A DNA stretch of 64,000 bases. It comes from Aliiroseovarius sp. F20344. Its GTDB lineage: Bacteria > Pseudomonadota > Alphaproteobacteria > Rhodobacterales > Rhodobacteraceae. The translations under genes and the position numbers were made by a program. The notes beneath the pieces were generated by a model that made no database searches, had not been told where the DNA came from, and was given only the letters and a program-made list of their open reading frames with translations. Below, in pieces: positions 8,077 through 16,435 of this stretch. Each line of letters opens with the position of its first letter. Position 1 is the first letter of the stretch. The stretch lies in contig NZ_JALKBG010000008.1 in assembly GCF_023016155.1 (NCBI RefSeq), forward strand, positions 64,501 to 128,500, given 5' to 3'.

Positions 8077-9492
8077 GTGGGGCTTGGCGACATTGCAGAC
8101 AGTATTACCCGCCAGATCGAAGCGATCGGTGACGCTACAAGCGAGGCATTGTTTGAACCCGTAATTCGGTTGGGTGTCACGGGCCTATCGCGCGCGGGCA
8201 AGACTGTGTTCATCACGTCTCTTGTGGCCAACTTGATGAACCGTGGGCGCATGCCGGGTCTGGTCGCGGCCTCGGAAGGGCGAATTGAAACAGCGTTTTT
8301 GCAGCCCCAACCCGACGACACAGTCCCGCGCTTTGACTACGAGGCACATCTGTCCGCCATGACGGGCCCTTCGCCACACTGGCCAGACAGCACGCGCGCC
8401 ATATCCGAGCTGCGCTTGTCCTTCCGCGTTCAGCCGTCCGGGCTTTTGGGCGGATTGCGTGGGGCGCGCACCGTACATCTGGATATCGTGGACTATCCTG
8501 GTGAATGGCTTTTGGATCTGGCGCTTTTGGATCTCAGCTATTCCGATTGGGCCGCGCAGGTCCTGACCCGAATTGACACGCGCGATCAAGCGCAAGATTT
8601 CCTTGCCATGGCGCGCGCCACTGACGCGACCGAGAAGCTGGATGAAATGCAGGCCAAGCAGCTTGCCGGTGCGTTTGCGGACTATCTGAAAACAGCGCGC
8701 GAAGACGGGTACAGCGATTGCACACCCGGTCGGTTCCTTCTTCCTGGTGATCTTGAAGGCAGCCCCGCACTGACTTTCGCCCCGCTGCCGAAACCGGACA
8801 CAACGCCGCGTCGCAGCCTGTGGCGCGAGATGGAGCGCCGCTTTGAAGCCTATAAATCCCGCGTTGTGAAACCATTCTTTCGGGATCATTTTGCGCGGAT
8901 CGACCGTCAGTTGGTTCTGGTCGATGTTCTTGGGGCAATCCATTCTGGCCCCGAAGCGCTCGAGGATCTACGTCGCGCAATGGCCGAGATCCTGACGGCC
9001 TTCCGCCCCGGCACCAACGGATTCCTGTCTTCGCTCATGTTGGGTCGCCGAGTTGAACGTATTCTTTTTGCGGCCACGAAAGCGGATCATCTGCATCACG
9101 CGCAACATGCGCGTTTGACGGGAATCACCGAAGCTTTGTTGCGAGATGCTCGCGATCGCGCCGATTTTGCTGGGGCCAAGACGGGGGCGATGTCGCTGGC
9201 CGCGCTGCGCACGACGACCGAGGATCGCCTGACCCATGATGGCCAAGACCTTGATTGTGTGCGTGGTCGCCTGTTGGAAGACGGCAAAACTGCCGCGTTT
9301 TATCCAGGCGAATTGCCAGAAGATCCCGCCCAGCTGCTGAAACCTGCCCGAAGCGGTGAAGCCAAATGGCTTGATGCGGATTATCAGATCATGCGGTTCG
9401 CCCCGGCCGAGATTTCGCTGAAGCCCGGCGAGGGTCCGCCACATATCCGGCTGGATAAGGCCGCAGAGTTTTTGTTGGGGGACCGGTTATGA
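8077..9492 (+). CDS. YcjX-like P-loop GTPase/ATPase (DUF463)
   Basis: 471-residue nucleotide-binding protein of the YcjX family. A P-loop of the unusual form GLSRAGKT (about residues 36-43) is followed by FITSLVANL, and the remaining family segments DIVDYPGEWLLDL and FAATKADHLHH (switch/NKxD-like region) are present. In E. coli ycjX and ycjF are in the psp stress regulon; that is family knowledge, not shown here. The GTG start at 8077 is supported by AGAAGGAG 6 bases upstream. The stop overlaps the next start in ATGA, beginning a chain of five overlapping genes (8077-12686). Confidence 0.93.
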   Translation: MGLGDIADSITRQIEAIGDATSEALFEPVIRLGVTGLSRAGKTVFITSLVANLMNRGRMPGLVAASEGRIETAFLQPQPDDTVPRFDYEAHLSAMTGPSPHWPDSTRAISELRLSFRVQPSGLLGGLRGARTVHLDIVDYPGEWLLDLALLDLSYSDWAAQVLTRIDTRDQAQDFLAMARATDATEKLDEMQAKQLAGAFADYLKTAREDGYSDCTPGRFLLPGDLEGSPALTFAPLPKPDTTPRRSLWREMERRFEAYKSRVVKPFFRDHFARIDRQLVLVDVLGAIHSGPEALEDLRRAMAEILTAFRPGTNGFLSSLMLGRRVERILFAATKADHLHHAQHARLTGITEALLRDARDRADFAGAKTGAMSLAALRTTTEDRLTHDGQDLDCVRGRLLEDGKTAAFYPGELPEDPAQLLKPARSGEAKWLDADYQIMRFAPAEISLKPGEGPPHIRLDKAAEFLLGDRL

Positions 9493-9923
9493 TTGTTACG
9501 TGTGCCTCGACCGCTGACGTTCCCGCCATCGCCAACATTCTGTCTGGCTGGAACGCCACAACGCCGTGGCTGCCGCGCGTGCATTCACGGGCATCTGAAA
9601 AGGGGTTCGCACAAATGCTGGTCGAGCGGGGTTGGACATCGGTGGTGCGCACCGAAGGGCAGGTGCTTGGTTTTCTGTCGCGGGACAACCGTAAGATTCA
9701 TGCGCTCTATGTTGCACCACATGCGCGCGGGGTTGGTGTTGGGAAAATGCTTTTGGATCAAGCCAAAGTGGCGCGAGATTCACTGTCGTTGTTCACTTTC
9801 CAACAAAACGACGGCGCACAGCGCTTTTACATGCGCGAAGGCTTTTACGAAGCCTACCGAACAGATGGGTCCGGCAATGACGAAGGACTGCCTGACATTT
9901 GCTATGAATGGAGACGCGCGTGA
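9489..9923 (+). CDS. GNAT family N-acetyltransferase
   Basis: 144-residue acetyltransferase with the GNAT fold: an N-terminal substrate region (ADVPAIANILSGW), a central beta strand ALYVAPHARG leading into the acetyl-CoA pyrophosphate loop RGVGVGKMLLDQA (about residues 77-89), and a C-terminal RFYMREGFYE motif. The substrate cannot be deduced; the family covers small molecules, ribosomal proteins and toxins. It lies between ycjX and ycjF and overlaps both by 4 bases, so it is translated with them. That placement is unusual compared with the direct ycjX-ycjF order in enterobacteria. Confidence 0.9.
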   Translation: MIVTCASTADVPAIANILSGWNATTPWLPRVHSRASEKGFAQMLVERGWTSVVRTEGQVLGFLSRDNRKIHALYVAPHARGVGVGKMLLDQAKVARDSLSLFTFQQNDGAQRFYMREGFYEAYRTDGSGNDEGLPDICYEWRRA

Positions 9924-10921
9924 CAGGAAACCGCAAACTCGGCCCCGTGTTGATCGAACTTGACGAAGCCTCGGCAACGTCACCCGCGGACGTTCCCCCG
10001 GTGCCCGAGGTGAACGCGCCAGAACCAACCGGCGCCGCGATGCAAGGCGTGTTGGCTGTTGCTGGGCGTAAACCGTCGCGGCTTATGCGCTGGTTTTGGT
10101 CGCTTCTTCTGTCCATTCTGGGGTTCGTACTGTCGGTCGCAGCCTATGATTTCGTAAACGGATTGATCACGCGCAACCCGTATCTGGGCTATGCCGCGCT
10201 AGCGTTGACCGGAGCGTTCCTGTTTGTTTTGCTGATCATCGCGCTGCGTGAGTGGATAGCATTTGCCCGCATGCGCCGCGTTGATGCGCTGCACCATGCC
10301 GCCGAACAGGCCCGCACTCATAATGATCTGGACGAGGCACGAGATGTCATGTCCCGCCTCAAACGGCTCTATCAGGGGCGGGATGACATGCGGTGGGGAT
10401 TGGATCGTTTCCATGAACGCGAGGGCGAGGTGTTCGATGCAGACACTCTGTTTTCATTGGCCGAAACCGAATTGATGGCCCCGCTTGATCAAGCCGCCAT
10501 GAAAGAGGTTGAAGCCGCCGCGCGCCAAGTCGCCACCGTCACGGCTATTGTGCCACTGGCCTTTGCGGACGTGGCCACGGCACTTACCGCGAACATCCGC
10601 ATGATCCGCCGCGTGGCCGAGATCTATGGGGGGCGCTCCGGCACGCTGGGAAGTTGGCGTTTGACCCGTGCGGTGATGACTCATTTAGTCGCGACCGGCG
10701 CGGTTGCCGTCGGGGATGACATGATCGGGTCGCTTGCAGGCGGGGGCATGCTGTCCAAACTATCACGTCGATTTGGCGAAGGCGTGGTCAACGGCGCCCT
10801 AACCGCACGCGTCGGCGTCGCAGCACTTGAAGTCTGCCGCCCATTGCCATTTGGGAAAGGCAAACGCCCAGGTGTCACGGGGATTGTTAAGCGAGCGCTG
10901 ACGGGGCTGTTTGGGAAATGA
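9920..10921 (+). CDS. YcjF-like membrane protein (UPF0283 / TIGR01620 family)
   Basis: 333-residue inner-membrane protein, partner by context of the YcjX GTPase. Two membrane helices (about residues 55-77 and 88-108) follow a Pro/Ala-rich cytoplasmic segment. The C-terminal half is a soluble helical domain with the family segments PLAFADVATALTANIRMIRR and IAEIYGGR-like text. I start it at GTG 9920, which has GGAG 6 bases upstream and overlaps the previous stop as GTGA. The ATG at 9908 would add four residues and is the alternative. The stop overlaps the next gene as ATGA. Confidence 0.9.
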   Translation: MTGNRKLGPVLIELDEASATSPADVPPVPEVNAPEPTGAAMQGVLAVAGRKPSRLMRWFWSLLLSILGFVLSVAAYDFVNGLITRNPYLGYAALALTGAFLFVLLIIALREWIAFARMRRVDALHHAAEQARTHNDLDEARDVMSRLKRLYQGRDDMRWGLDRFHEREGEVFDADTLFSLAETELMAPLDQAAMKEVEAAARQVATVTAIVPLAFADVATALTANIRMIRRVAEIYGGRSGTLGSWRLTRAVMTHLVATGAVAVGDDMIGSLAGGGMLSKLSRRFGEGVVNGALTARVGVAALEVCRPLPFGKGKRPGVTGIVKRALTGLFGK

Positions 10922-12213
10922 AACGTGTTCTTGTGCTTGGCGGCTACGGCCTGATCGGTTCCGAAGTTGTGGCGCATTTATTGCAGCAAGGATATCATGT
11001 CGTTGGGCATGGGCGATCCGCAGCGTCTTCAAAGCGCGCATCGCCGAAAATAGGTTGGTTGATACGTGATCTTGCGGACATGGTGGACGTGGAGTCATGG
11101 GGTCAGGTATTGCAGGAATTCGATGTCGTTGTGAATTGCGCAGGCGCGCTTCAGGATGGTGCACGCGACGACCTAAAAGCTGTTCATGTTGACGCCATTT
11201 TAGCTCTTGGAAAGTCGGCTGCGAAATATGGGACCATGCTTGTTCAGATTTCTGCTGCAGGGGTTTCCGAGAATGCATCAACAGAGTTTTTTCGAACGAA
11301 AGCACAAGGCGACATGGCCCTATTGGCAAGTGGTGCGAAGGTCATCATTTTGCGTCCCGGATTGGTGCTGTCGCCGCAATCCTATGGGGGTACCGCACTG
11401 ATAAGGCAGCTGGCGGCCTTTCCCTTGGTGCAGCCCATCGCGCTTGCGGATACCCCTATTCAAACAGTGTCAGTCAGAGATGTAGCTATTGCAGTCGAAC
11501 GCGCGATTGCAGGAGACTTGCCAGATCACGCGGTGCTGGAACTGGTCGAAGAAAAGCCAAATAGTCTGTCAGATGTGGTCGAAGCACATCGCAAATGGCT
11601 GGGGTTCTCAAAGGCGAGCATTCTGATTTCAATGCCCAACTGGGTGCTGCGAATTGCAGCCGGGGTTTCTGACGCGCTGGGATGGCTGGGGTGGCGATCG
11701 CCCTTGCGTTCAACGGCGGTCGAAGTGTTGAAGGATGGTGTGCTGGGCGACGCGCTGCCCTATCACATGTTAGGAGGAAAGGTTTCGAACCTAGATGAAA
11801 CGCTCGCAAGCTTTCCCAATGGGGCGGAGCACCGTCTGAAGGCCAGGCTGTCTTGGTTTGTACCCGTTGGAATCGGCGTTCTGTCGGCATTCTGGTTGTT
11901 GTCAGGTCTTGTGGGGTTGGTGTCGCTTTCGGGTGCTGCTGAGGTTTTGACGCGCGTTGGCTGGCCTGCGTGGGCGGCGAAGGTCTCGGTGGTGTTCTGG
12001 GCAATTGTCGATTTAGTGCTAGGCGCGGCTGTTCTTTATCGTCCGTGGGTTCGGATGGCCTTGATCGGGATGCTGGCGACGAGTTTGATTTATATCGTTT
12101 CCGCCAGCGTTGTTACACCATCGTTGTGGCTGGATCCGCTTGGGCCACTGATGAAGCTTTTGCCAATTTGTCTCGCTATCTCGCTTATGTTCCCGCTGTT
12201 GGAGGATCGGTGA
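10918..12213 (+). CDS. NAD(P)-binding epimerase-like domain fused to DoxX-like membrane domain
   Basis: 431-residue two-domain protein. Residues 1-about 290 are an atypical short-chain dehydrogenase/epimerase fold with the dinucleotide loop GGYGLIG (8-14); no classical YxxxK pair is evident. Residues about 305-431 are four membrane helices of the DoxX-like type. Such fusions occur in several proteobacteria with no defined reaction. One idea is redox or quinone-linked chemistry at the membrane, but that is inference. It overlaps ycjF (ATGA) and the following DUF2269 gene (TGATG), so it belongs to the same operon. Confidence 0.85.
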   Translation: MKRVLVLGGYGLIGSEVVAHLLQQGYHVVGHGRSAASSKRASPKIGWLIRDLADMVDVESWGQVLQEFDVVVNCAGALQDGARDDLKAVHVDAILALGKSAAKYGTMLVQISAAGVSENASTEFFRTKAQGDMALLASGAKVIILRPGLVLSPQSYGGTALIRQLAAFPLVQPIALADTPIQTVSVRDVAIAVERAIAGDLPDHAVLELVEEKPNSLSDVVEAHRKWLGFSKASILISMPNWVLRIAAGVSDALGWLGWRSPLRSTAVEVLKDGVLGDALPYHMLGGKVSNLDETLASFPNGAEHRLKARLSWFVPVGIGVLSAFWLLSGLVGLVSLSGAAEVLTRVGWPAWAAKVSVVFWAIVDLVLGAAVLYRPWVRMALIGMLATSLIYIVSASVVTPSLWLDPLGPLMKLLPICLAISLMFPLLEDR

Positions 12214-12686
12214 TGGATTGGCCGCTTCTTTTTCGATTGGCGCATGTTTTGGGCGCAGTTGTGCTGATGGGAACGGGCGCTGGCATCGCCTTCTTCATGG
12301 TTGTGACACAGCAATCTCGTGATCCTAAACTGATCGCGCATGTCGCGGGTATCGTGGTTCTGGCCGATGCTGTGTTTACGGCGACTGCTGCCGTCGTGCA
12401 GCCTATTACGGGTGTGCTTTTGGCGCGCACACTGGGGTGGAGCCTGTGGGAAAGCTGGATTGTCGTCGGGATCGGGCTTTATTTTTTTGTTGGGGCGTTC
12501 TGGTTGCCCGTTGTCAGGATACAGATCCGGTTGCGAAATCTGGCACAGAAGGCTGCGGAAGCCGGTAAAGGGTTGCCTGATGAGTATCACCGACTTTACC
12601 GAATTTGGTTCGCCTTTGGCTGGCCCGCATTTACAGCAATGATCGCTATATTCTGGGTGATGCTGGCGCGGCCTTCGTTCTGGTAA
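12213..12686 (+). CDS. DUF2269 family integral membrane protein
   Basis: 157-residue protein with four predicted helices (about residues 5-28, 42-66, 74-98 and 133-155) and a conserved opening LFRLAHVLGAVVLMGTG, which I associate with DUF2269. The ATG at 12213 overlaps the previous stop by one base and has GGAGG upstream; a longer frame opening at 11970 lies inside the previous gene and is not used. Family function is unknown. Being paired with the DoxX-type fusion suggests the two membrane domains work together. It is the last gene of the YcjX operon; the globin gene converges on it. Confidence 0.85.
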   Translation: MDWPLLFRLAHVLGAVVLMGTGAGIAFFMVVTQQSRDPKLIAHVAGIVVLADAVFTATAAVVQPITGVLLARTLGWSLWESWIVVGIGLYFFVGAFWLPVVRIQIRLRNLAQKAAEAGKGLPDEYHRLYRIWFAFGWPAFTAMIAIFWVMLARPSFW

Positions 12687-12689
12687 ACG

Positions 12690-13118
12690 TCAACTCAAAC
12701 TCGGAACATCTTCCGCCGGGCGCGCTATGTCCTCAACGCCCATACGAAGTCCTCGCCCGATCCGGTGGACCAACGCAATCCATGCGCGTGCGGTTTGGGG
12801 TGGCAGTTTGTCGGTTGCGACGTCCTCGAACAAAGAAATCCATGGGGTGAAATGCTCGGGCCGCACATTGCCCGCTTGCATATGCGCGCGCATCGGGTTG
12901 CCCTCGTAGCCCGGTTCGCGAAGGATGGCACCCCGCCAGAAGCGGGTGATCAGGGCAATGTGTGTATCCCATTCCGCGTCGGTCGTTCCCACATGTCCGT
13001 TGAAAATCGGTCCAAGTTCAGGGTGGCGGCGGATGCGGGCATAGAAGGTGGCCAAAACCTCGTCGATTTCATCGCGGGAAATGTCAAAAAGCCGAAGCGG
13101 ATTGGGGGCGTGTGTCAT
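12690..13118 (-). CDS. Group III truncated haemoglobin
   Basis: 142-residue globin of the 2-on-2 truncated class. The sequence opens with an FDISRDEIDEVLATFYARIRRHPELGPIF segment, the B/C/E-helix region shared by group III proteins (Tyr in FY, Phe in IF), followed by WDTHIALITRFWRGAIL and the F-helix region. Group III globins bind oxygen or nitric oxide and occur in many alphaproteobacteria. The start at 13118 (MTHAPNP) is preferred over the longer frame from 13232, whose extra 38 residues look non-coding. The gene is divergent from the ileS leader and converges on the DUF2269 gene. Confidence 0.88.
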   Translation of the reverse strand: MTHAPNPLRLFDISRDEIDEVLATFYARIRRHPELGPIFNGHVGTTDAEWDTHIALITRFWRGAILREPGYEGNPMRAHMQAGNVRPEHFTPWISLFEDVATDKLPPQTARAWIALVHRIGRGLRMGVEDIARPAEDVPSLS

Positions 13119-13214
13119 GGGATACCTTTTACCTGACTGAAATAGTCGACTCGCCACACGGGGCCAAGAAGGGATTGCAGGACAATTCAGCGCAGTCTGC
13201 GCCCTTAAGGTGCC

Positions 13215-13243
13215 TTTACGCCACGCGCGCACGGGCCTATAAC
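13215..13243 (+). promoter_or_regulatory. Predicted sigma-70 promoter of the ileS leader
   Basis: A -35 hexamer TTTACG (13215-13220) and a -10 hexamer TATAAC (13238-13243) are separated by exactly 17 bases. The predicted start of transcription, 6-7 bases past the -10, is the A at 13250. That A is also the first base of the Ile-rich leader ORF. Confidence 0.6.
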
Positions 13244-13249
13244 GCCGTC

Positions 13250-13300
13250 ATGATGCAACTTAAGGCCATCATTATTCGAATTATCAGCCCGGCGCTCTGA
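13250..13300 (+). CDS. Putative leaderless isoleucine leader peptide upstream of ileS
   Basis: A 16-codon ORF reads MMQLKAIIIRIISPAL and stops at TGA 13298-13300. Five of six consecutive codons (residues 7-12) are Ile (ATC ATT ATT, then ATT ATC after one Arg), directly upstream of the isoleucyl-tRNA synthetase gene. No Shine-Dalgarno sequence is present, but the ORF begins with ATGATG at the predicted +1, as expected for leaderless translation. This is the pattern of an attenuation leader that senses charged tRNA-Ile. The ORF is too short to be called by length alone; the case rests on composition, position and the downstream hairpins. Confidence 0.55.
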   Translation: MMQLKAIIIRIISPAL

Positions 13301-13380
13301 TCCAGACGAGCCGCCGGGACAAGGCGCATGGACGACCCGCGCCGCCCCCAACCTGATATATGACGACTTTTCCTGAAAAG
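13288..13380 (+). promoter_or_regulatory. Possible attenuator RNA structure between leader peptide and ileS
   Basis: CCCGGCG (13288-13294) can pair with CGCCGGG downstream in a 7-bp stem, extended by CTC/GAG across a one-base bulge; it overlaps the last leader codons and stop. A second stem GGCGC / GCGCC (about 13323-13343) follows, and the first strand's GGCGC could compete for it. The ileS ribosome-binding site (GAAAAGGA) lies in a small CTTTT / AAAAG hairpin (13367-13380). No T-tract is visible, so control may be Rho-dependent or translational rather than classical termination. Confidence 0.4.
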
Positions 13381-13390
13381 GACCGGACAC

Positions 13391-16363
13391 ATGTGTGCCG
13401 ACACCCCAGAATACAAAGATACGCTGACCCTTCCCGTAACTGATTTTCCGATGCGCGCTGGCCTGCCCAAGCGCGAGCCTGAATGGCTGGCCCGGTGGGA
13501 AAAAATTGGCGTCTATGACCGCCTGCGCGAAACCGCCGGAGACCGCGAACCGTTCATCCTGCATGATGGCCCCCCCTATGCGAACGGCCACCTGCATATT
13601 GGCCACGCGCTGAACAAGACCATCAAGGACATGATCGTGCGCTCGCACCAGATGATGGGCCATGACGCGCGTTACGTGCCCGGCTGGGACTGCCACGGTC
13701 TGCCCATTGAATGGAAGATCGAAGAACAGTACCGCAAGAAGGGCAAGAACAAGGACGACGTGGACGTTGTCGACTTCCGTCAGGAATGCCGCAAGTTCGC
13801 CGAGGGCTGGATCGACATCCAGCGTGACGAATTCAAGCGTTTGGGCATCACCGGCAACTGGGCTGATCCTTACCTGACCATGGATTTCCACGCCGAGCGC
13901 GTGATTGCCGAGGAATTCATGAAGTTCCTGATGAACGGCACGCTGTATCAAGGGTCCAAGCCCGTGATGTGGTCGCCGGTGGAAAAGACCGCGTTGGCCG
14001 AGGCTGAGATCGAGTATCACGACCACAAGTCGCACACGATCTGGGTGCCGTTCTCGTTTGCGAAGCCTTCGGCCTTGCTTGCTGTGAGAGACGGCAATCT
14101 TAGTGCGCGTGAACAGCGCTATGCCAAAACTAGTTTGGCAAAGGACCTAGAAAACGCTCGTGTTGTCATCTGGACCACCACCCCTTGGACGATCCCGTCG
14201 AACAAGGCCGTCGCCTATAACGACAAGATTGCCTATGGCCTGTACCGTGTTGACGCGACCGAGGAAGAAAGCTGGACTAATCCCGGTGACCTGTATGTCT
14301 TCGCGGATGCACTGGCCGAAGATGCTCTCGGCAAGTCGCGCGTGACCGAGTTTACTCGCGTGCGGGATGTGGCGACTAGCGAGTTTGATGGCGTGATCCT
14401 CAAGCACCCGTTAAACGGTGCCGATGGCGCGGACGAGTTCTGGGATTACGACGTTCCGATGATCGACGGCGATCACGTGACCGACGATGCAGGTACGGGT
14501 TTCGTGCACACAGCGCCCAGCCACGGTGCCGACGACTATGAGGCGTTTGTTGCGCGCAACTGGATCGACCGCATGACCCACAATGTGGGCGAGGAATCGG
14601 AATTCCTGCCCCACGTGCCGTTCTTCGCGGGCCTTCAGGTCTTTGACCGCAAGGGCAAGGAAGGCAAAGCCAACAACGCCGTGATCGCCAAGCTGGTCGA
14701 AGCCGGCGGCATCATCGCGCGTGGCCGCGTGACGCACTCCTATCCGCATTCGTGGCGTTCGAAAGCACCGATTGTGTTCCGCAACACCCCGCAGTGGTTT
14801 GCGTCTGTGGATCGCGAGGTTGGCGACGGGCAGGACGAGATGGGCAAAACCATCCGAGAGCGTGCCCTGAACTCGATCGACCAACTGGTGAAATGGTGGC
14901 CGCAATCCGGTCGCAACCGCTTGTATTCGATGATCGAGGCTCGCCCGGATTGGGTTCTGTCGCGTCAGCGCGCTTGGGGCGTTCCGCTGACCTGTTTCGT
15001 GAAAAAAGGACTGCTGCCAACGGATGAAGGCTTCCTTCTACGCGACCCTGCCGTGAACGCCCGCATCGCCGAGGCGTTCGAGGCCGAGGGTGCTGACGCA
15101 TGGTACGCCGACGGCGCGAAAGAGCGCTTCCTTGGCAACGAGCACAATGCCGATGAATGGGAGCAGGTCTTTGACGTGCTCGACGTGTGGTTCGATTCCG
15201 GTTCGACCCACTCCTTCGTGCTGCGCGATCGTGCAGACGGCACGCCGGACGGCATCGCTGATGTCTACATGGAAGGCACCGACCAGCACCGCGGGTGGTT
15301 CCACTCGTCGCTGCTGCAGGCCTGTGGCACCAAGGGCCGCGCGCCCTATAAGAACGTCGTGACCCACGGCTTCACGCTGGACGAAAAGGGCATGAAAATG
15401 TCCAAGTCGCTGGGCAACACCATCGTGCCCGAGCAGGTCGTGAAACAGTACGGTGCCGACATCCTGCGCTTGTGGGTGGCCCAGACGGATTACACGGTTG
15501 ATCAGCGGATCGGGCCGGAAATCCTGAAAGGGGTTGCTGACAGCTATCGCCGTTTGCGCAACACGATGCGCTTTATGCTAGGCAACCTGCATGGGTTTGA
15601 TGATAGCGAACGCGTGGACGTCGCTGACATGCCCGAGCTGGAGCGTTGGGTGCTGCATCGTCTGGCGGAACTCGATCACGTCGTGCGCGAAGGTTATAGA
15701 ACCTTCGATTTCCAAGGCGTGTTCTCGGCCGTGTTCAACTTCGCGACCGTGGACCTGTCGAGCTTCTATTTCGACATCCGCAAGGACGCGCTCTATTGCG
15801 ACGGGGCAGACAGCCTGAACCGTCGTGCCGCACGCACAGTGCTGGACATCCTGTTCCACCGCCTGACCACCTGGCTTGCCCCTGTGTTGGTCTTCACGAT
15901 GGAAGATGTGTGGCTCGAGCGCTTCCCGGGCGAAGACAGCTCGGTCCATTTGGTGGACTTCCCGGACACACCCGCCGATTGGCTGGACGAACCGCTGGCC
16001 GCGAAATGGGCCGGTATCCGTCAGGTGCGCCGCGTGGTCACCGCCGCGCTGGAAATTCAGCGTCGCGACAAGGTGATCGGTGCCTCGCTAGAGGCCGCGC
16101 CGGTTGTGCATGTGCGTGACGAGGACGTGCTTACGTCGCTCAAGTCGGTAAACTTCGCGGATGTGTCGATCACAAGCCAAGTACAGCTAACCAACGATCC
16201 GCTGCCGTCTGAGGCCTTCCGCGTGCCGGAAGTCGAAGGCGTGGGCGTGGTGTTCGAAAAGGCATCGGGTGAGAAATGTCAGCGCTGCTGGAAGATCTTG
16301 CCGGATGTAGGCAGCCACAATCACAAAGGTGTTTGTGGCCGGTGTGACGAAGCGCTGTCGTAA
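13391..16363 (+). CDS. ileS: Isoleucyl-tRNA synthetase
   Basis: Class I synthetase that charges tRNA-Ile. At 990 residues it is somewhat longer than the E. coli enzyme. The HIGH motif appears as HLHIGHA (67-73) after DGPPYANG, and KMSKS near residue 668 in GMKMSKSLGN. The editing domain contains the WTTTPWTIPSN segment, and a C-terminal zinc-binding pair CQRCW ... CGRCDE closes the protein. An extra stretch of about 20-25 residues sits between the WVPFSF strand and VVIWTTTPWT, where other IleRS have a short loop. AAAAGGA 5-6 bases before ATG 13391 is the ribosome-binding site. A candidate Ile-leader lies upstream and a terminator downstream. Confidence 0.98.
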   Translation: MCADTPEYKDTLTLPVTDFPMRAGLPKREPEWLARWEKIGVYDRLRETAGDREPFILHDGPPYANGHLHIGHALNKTIKDMIVRSHQMMGHDARYVPGWDCHGLPIEWKIEEQYRKKGKNKDDVDVVDFRQECRKFAEGWIDIQRDEFKRLGITGNWADPYLTMDFHAERVIAEEFMKFLMNGTLYQGSKPVMWSPVEKTALAEAEIEYHDHKSHTIWVPFSFAKPSALLAVRDGNLSAREQRYAKTSLAKDLENARVVIWTTTPWTIPSNKAVAYNDKIAYGLYRVDATEEESWTNPGDLYVFADALAEDALGKSRVTEFTRVRDVATSEFDGVILKHPLNGADGADEFWDYDVPMIDGDHVTDDAGTGFVHTAPSHGADDYEAFVARNWIDRMTHNVGEESEFLPHVPFFAGLQVFDRKGKEGKANNAVIAKLVEAGGIIARGRVTHSYPHSWRSKAPIVFRNTPQWFASVDREVGDGQDEMGKTIRERALNSIDQLVKWWPQSGRNRLYSMIEARPDWVLSRQRAWGVPLTCFVKKGLLPTDEGFLLRDPAVNARIAEAFEAEGADAWYADGAKERFLGNEHNADEWEQVFDVLDVWFDSGSTHSFVLRDRADGTPDGIADVYMEGTDQHRGWFHSSLLQACGTKGRAPYKNVVTHGFTLDEKGMKMSKSLGNTIVPEQVVKQYGADILRLWVAQTDYTVDQRIGPEILKGVADSYRRLRNTMRFMLGNLHGFDDSERVDVADMPELERWVLHRLAELDHVVREGYRTFDFQGVFSAVFNFATVDLSSFYFDIRKDALYCDGADSLNRRAARTVLDILFHRLTTWLAPVLVFTMEDVWLERFPGEDSSVHLVDFPDTPADWLDEPLAAKWAGIRQVRRVVTAALEIQRRDKVIGASLEAAPVVHVRDEDVLTSLKSVNFADVSITSQVQLTNDPLPSEAFRVPEVEGVGVVFEKASGEKCQRCWKILPDVGSHNHKGVCGRCDEALS

Positions 16364-16387
16364 CCGGTACGAAACCGCAAGAAACGG

Positions 16388-16422
16388 AACGCCCCGACCA
16401 TTGTGCCGGGGCGTTTTCTTTT
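16388..16422 (+). terminator. Intrinsic terminator after ileS
   Basis: A 9-bp perfect stem AACGCCCCG / CGGGGCGTT with a 10-base loop, followed by TTTCTTTT. It lies 25 bases after the ileS stop and ends 14 bases before the ogt start. Confidence 0.9.
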
Positions 16423-16435
16423 GCACCATGGCCGT

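Noticed and set aside
13205-14035. 276-codon minus-strand frame overlapping ileS and its leader
   Set aside because: It is antisense to ileS, has no domain character, and its composition follows codon-position bias of the real gene.
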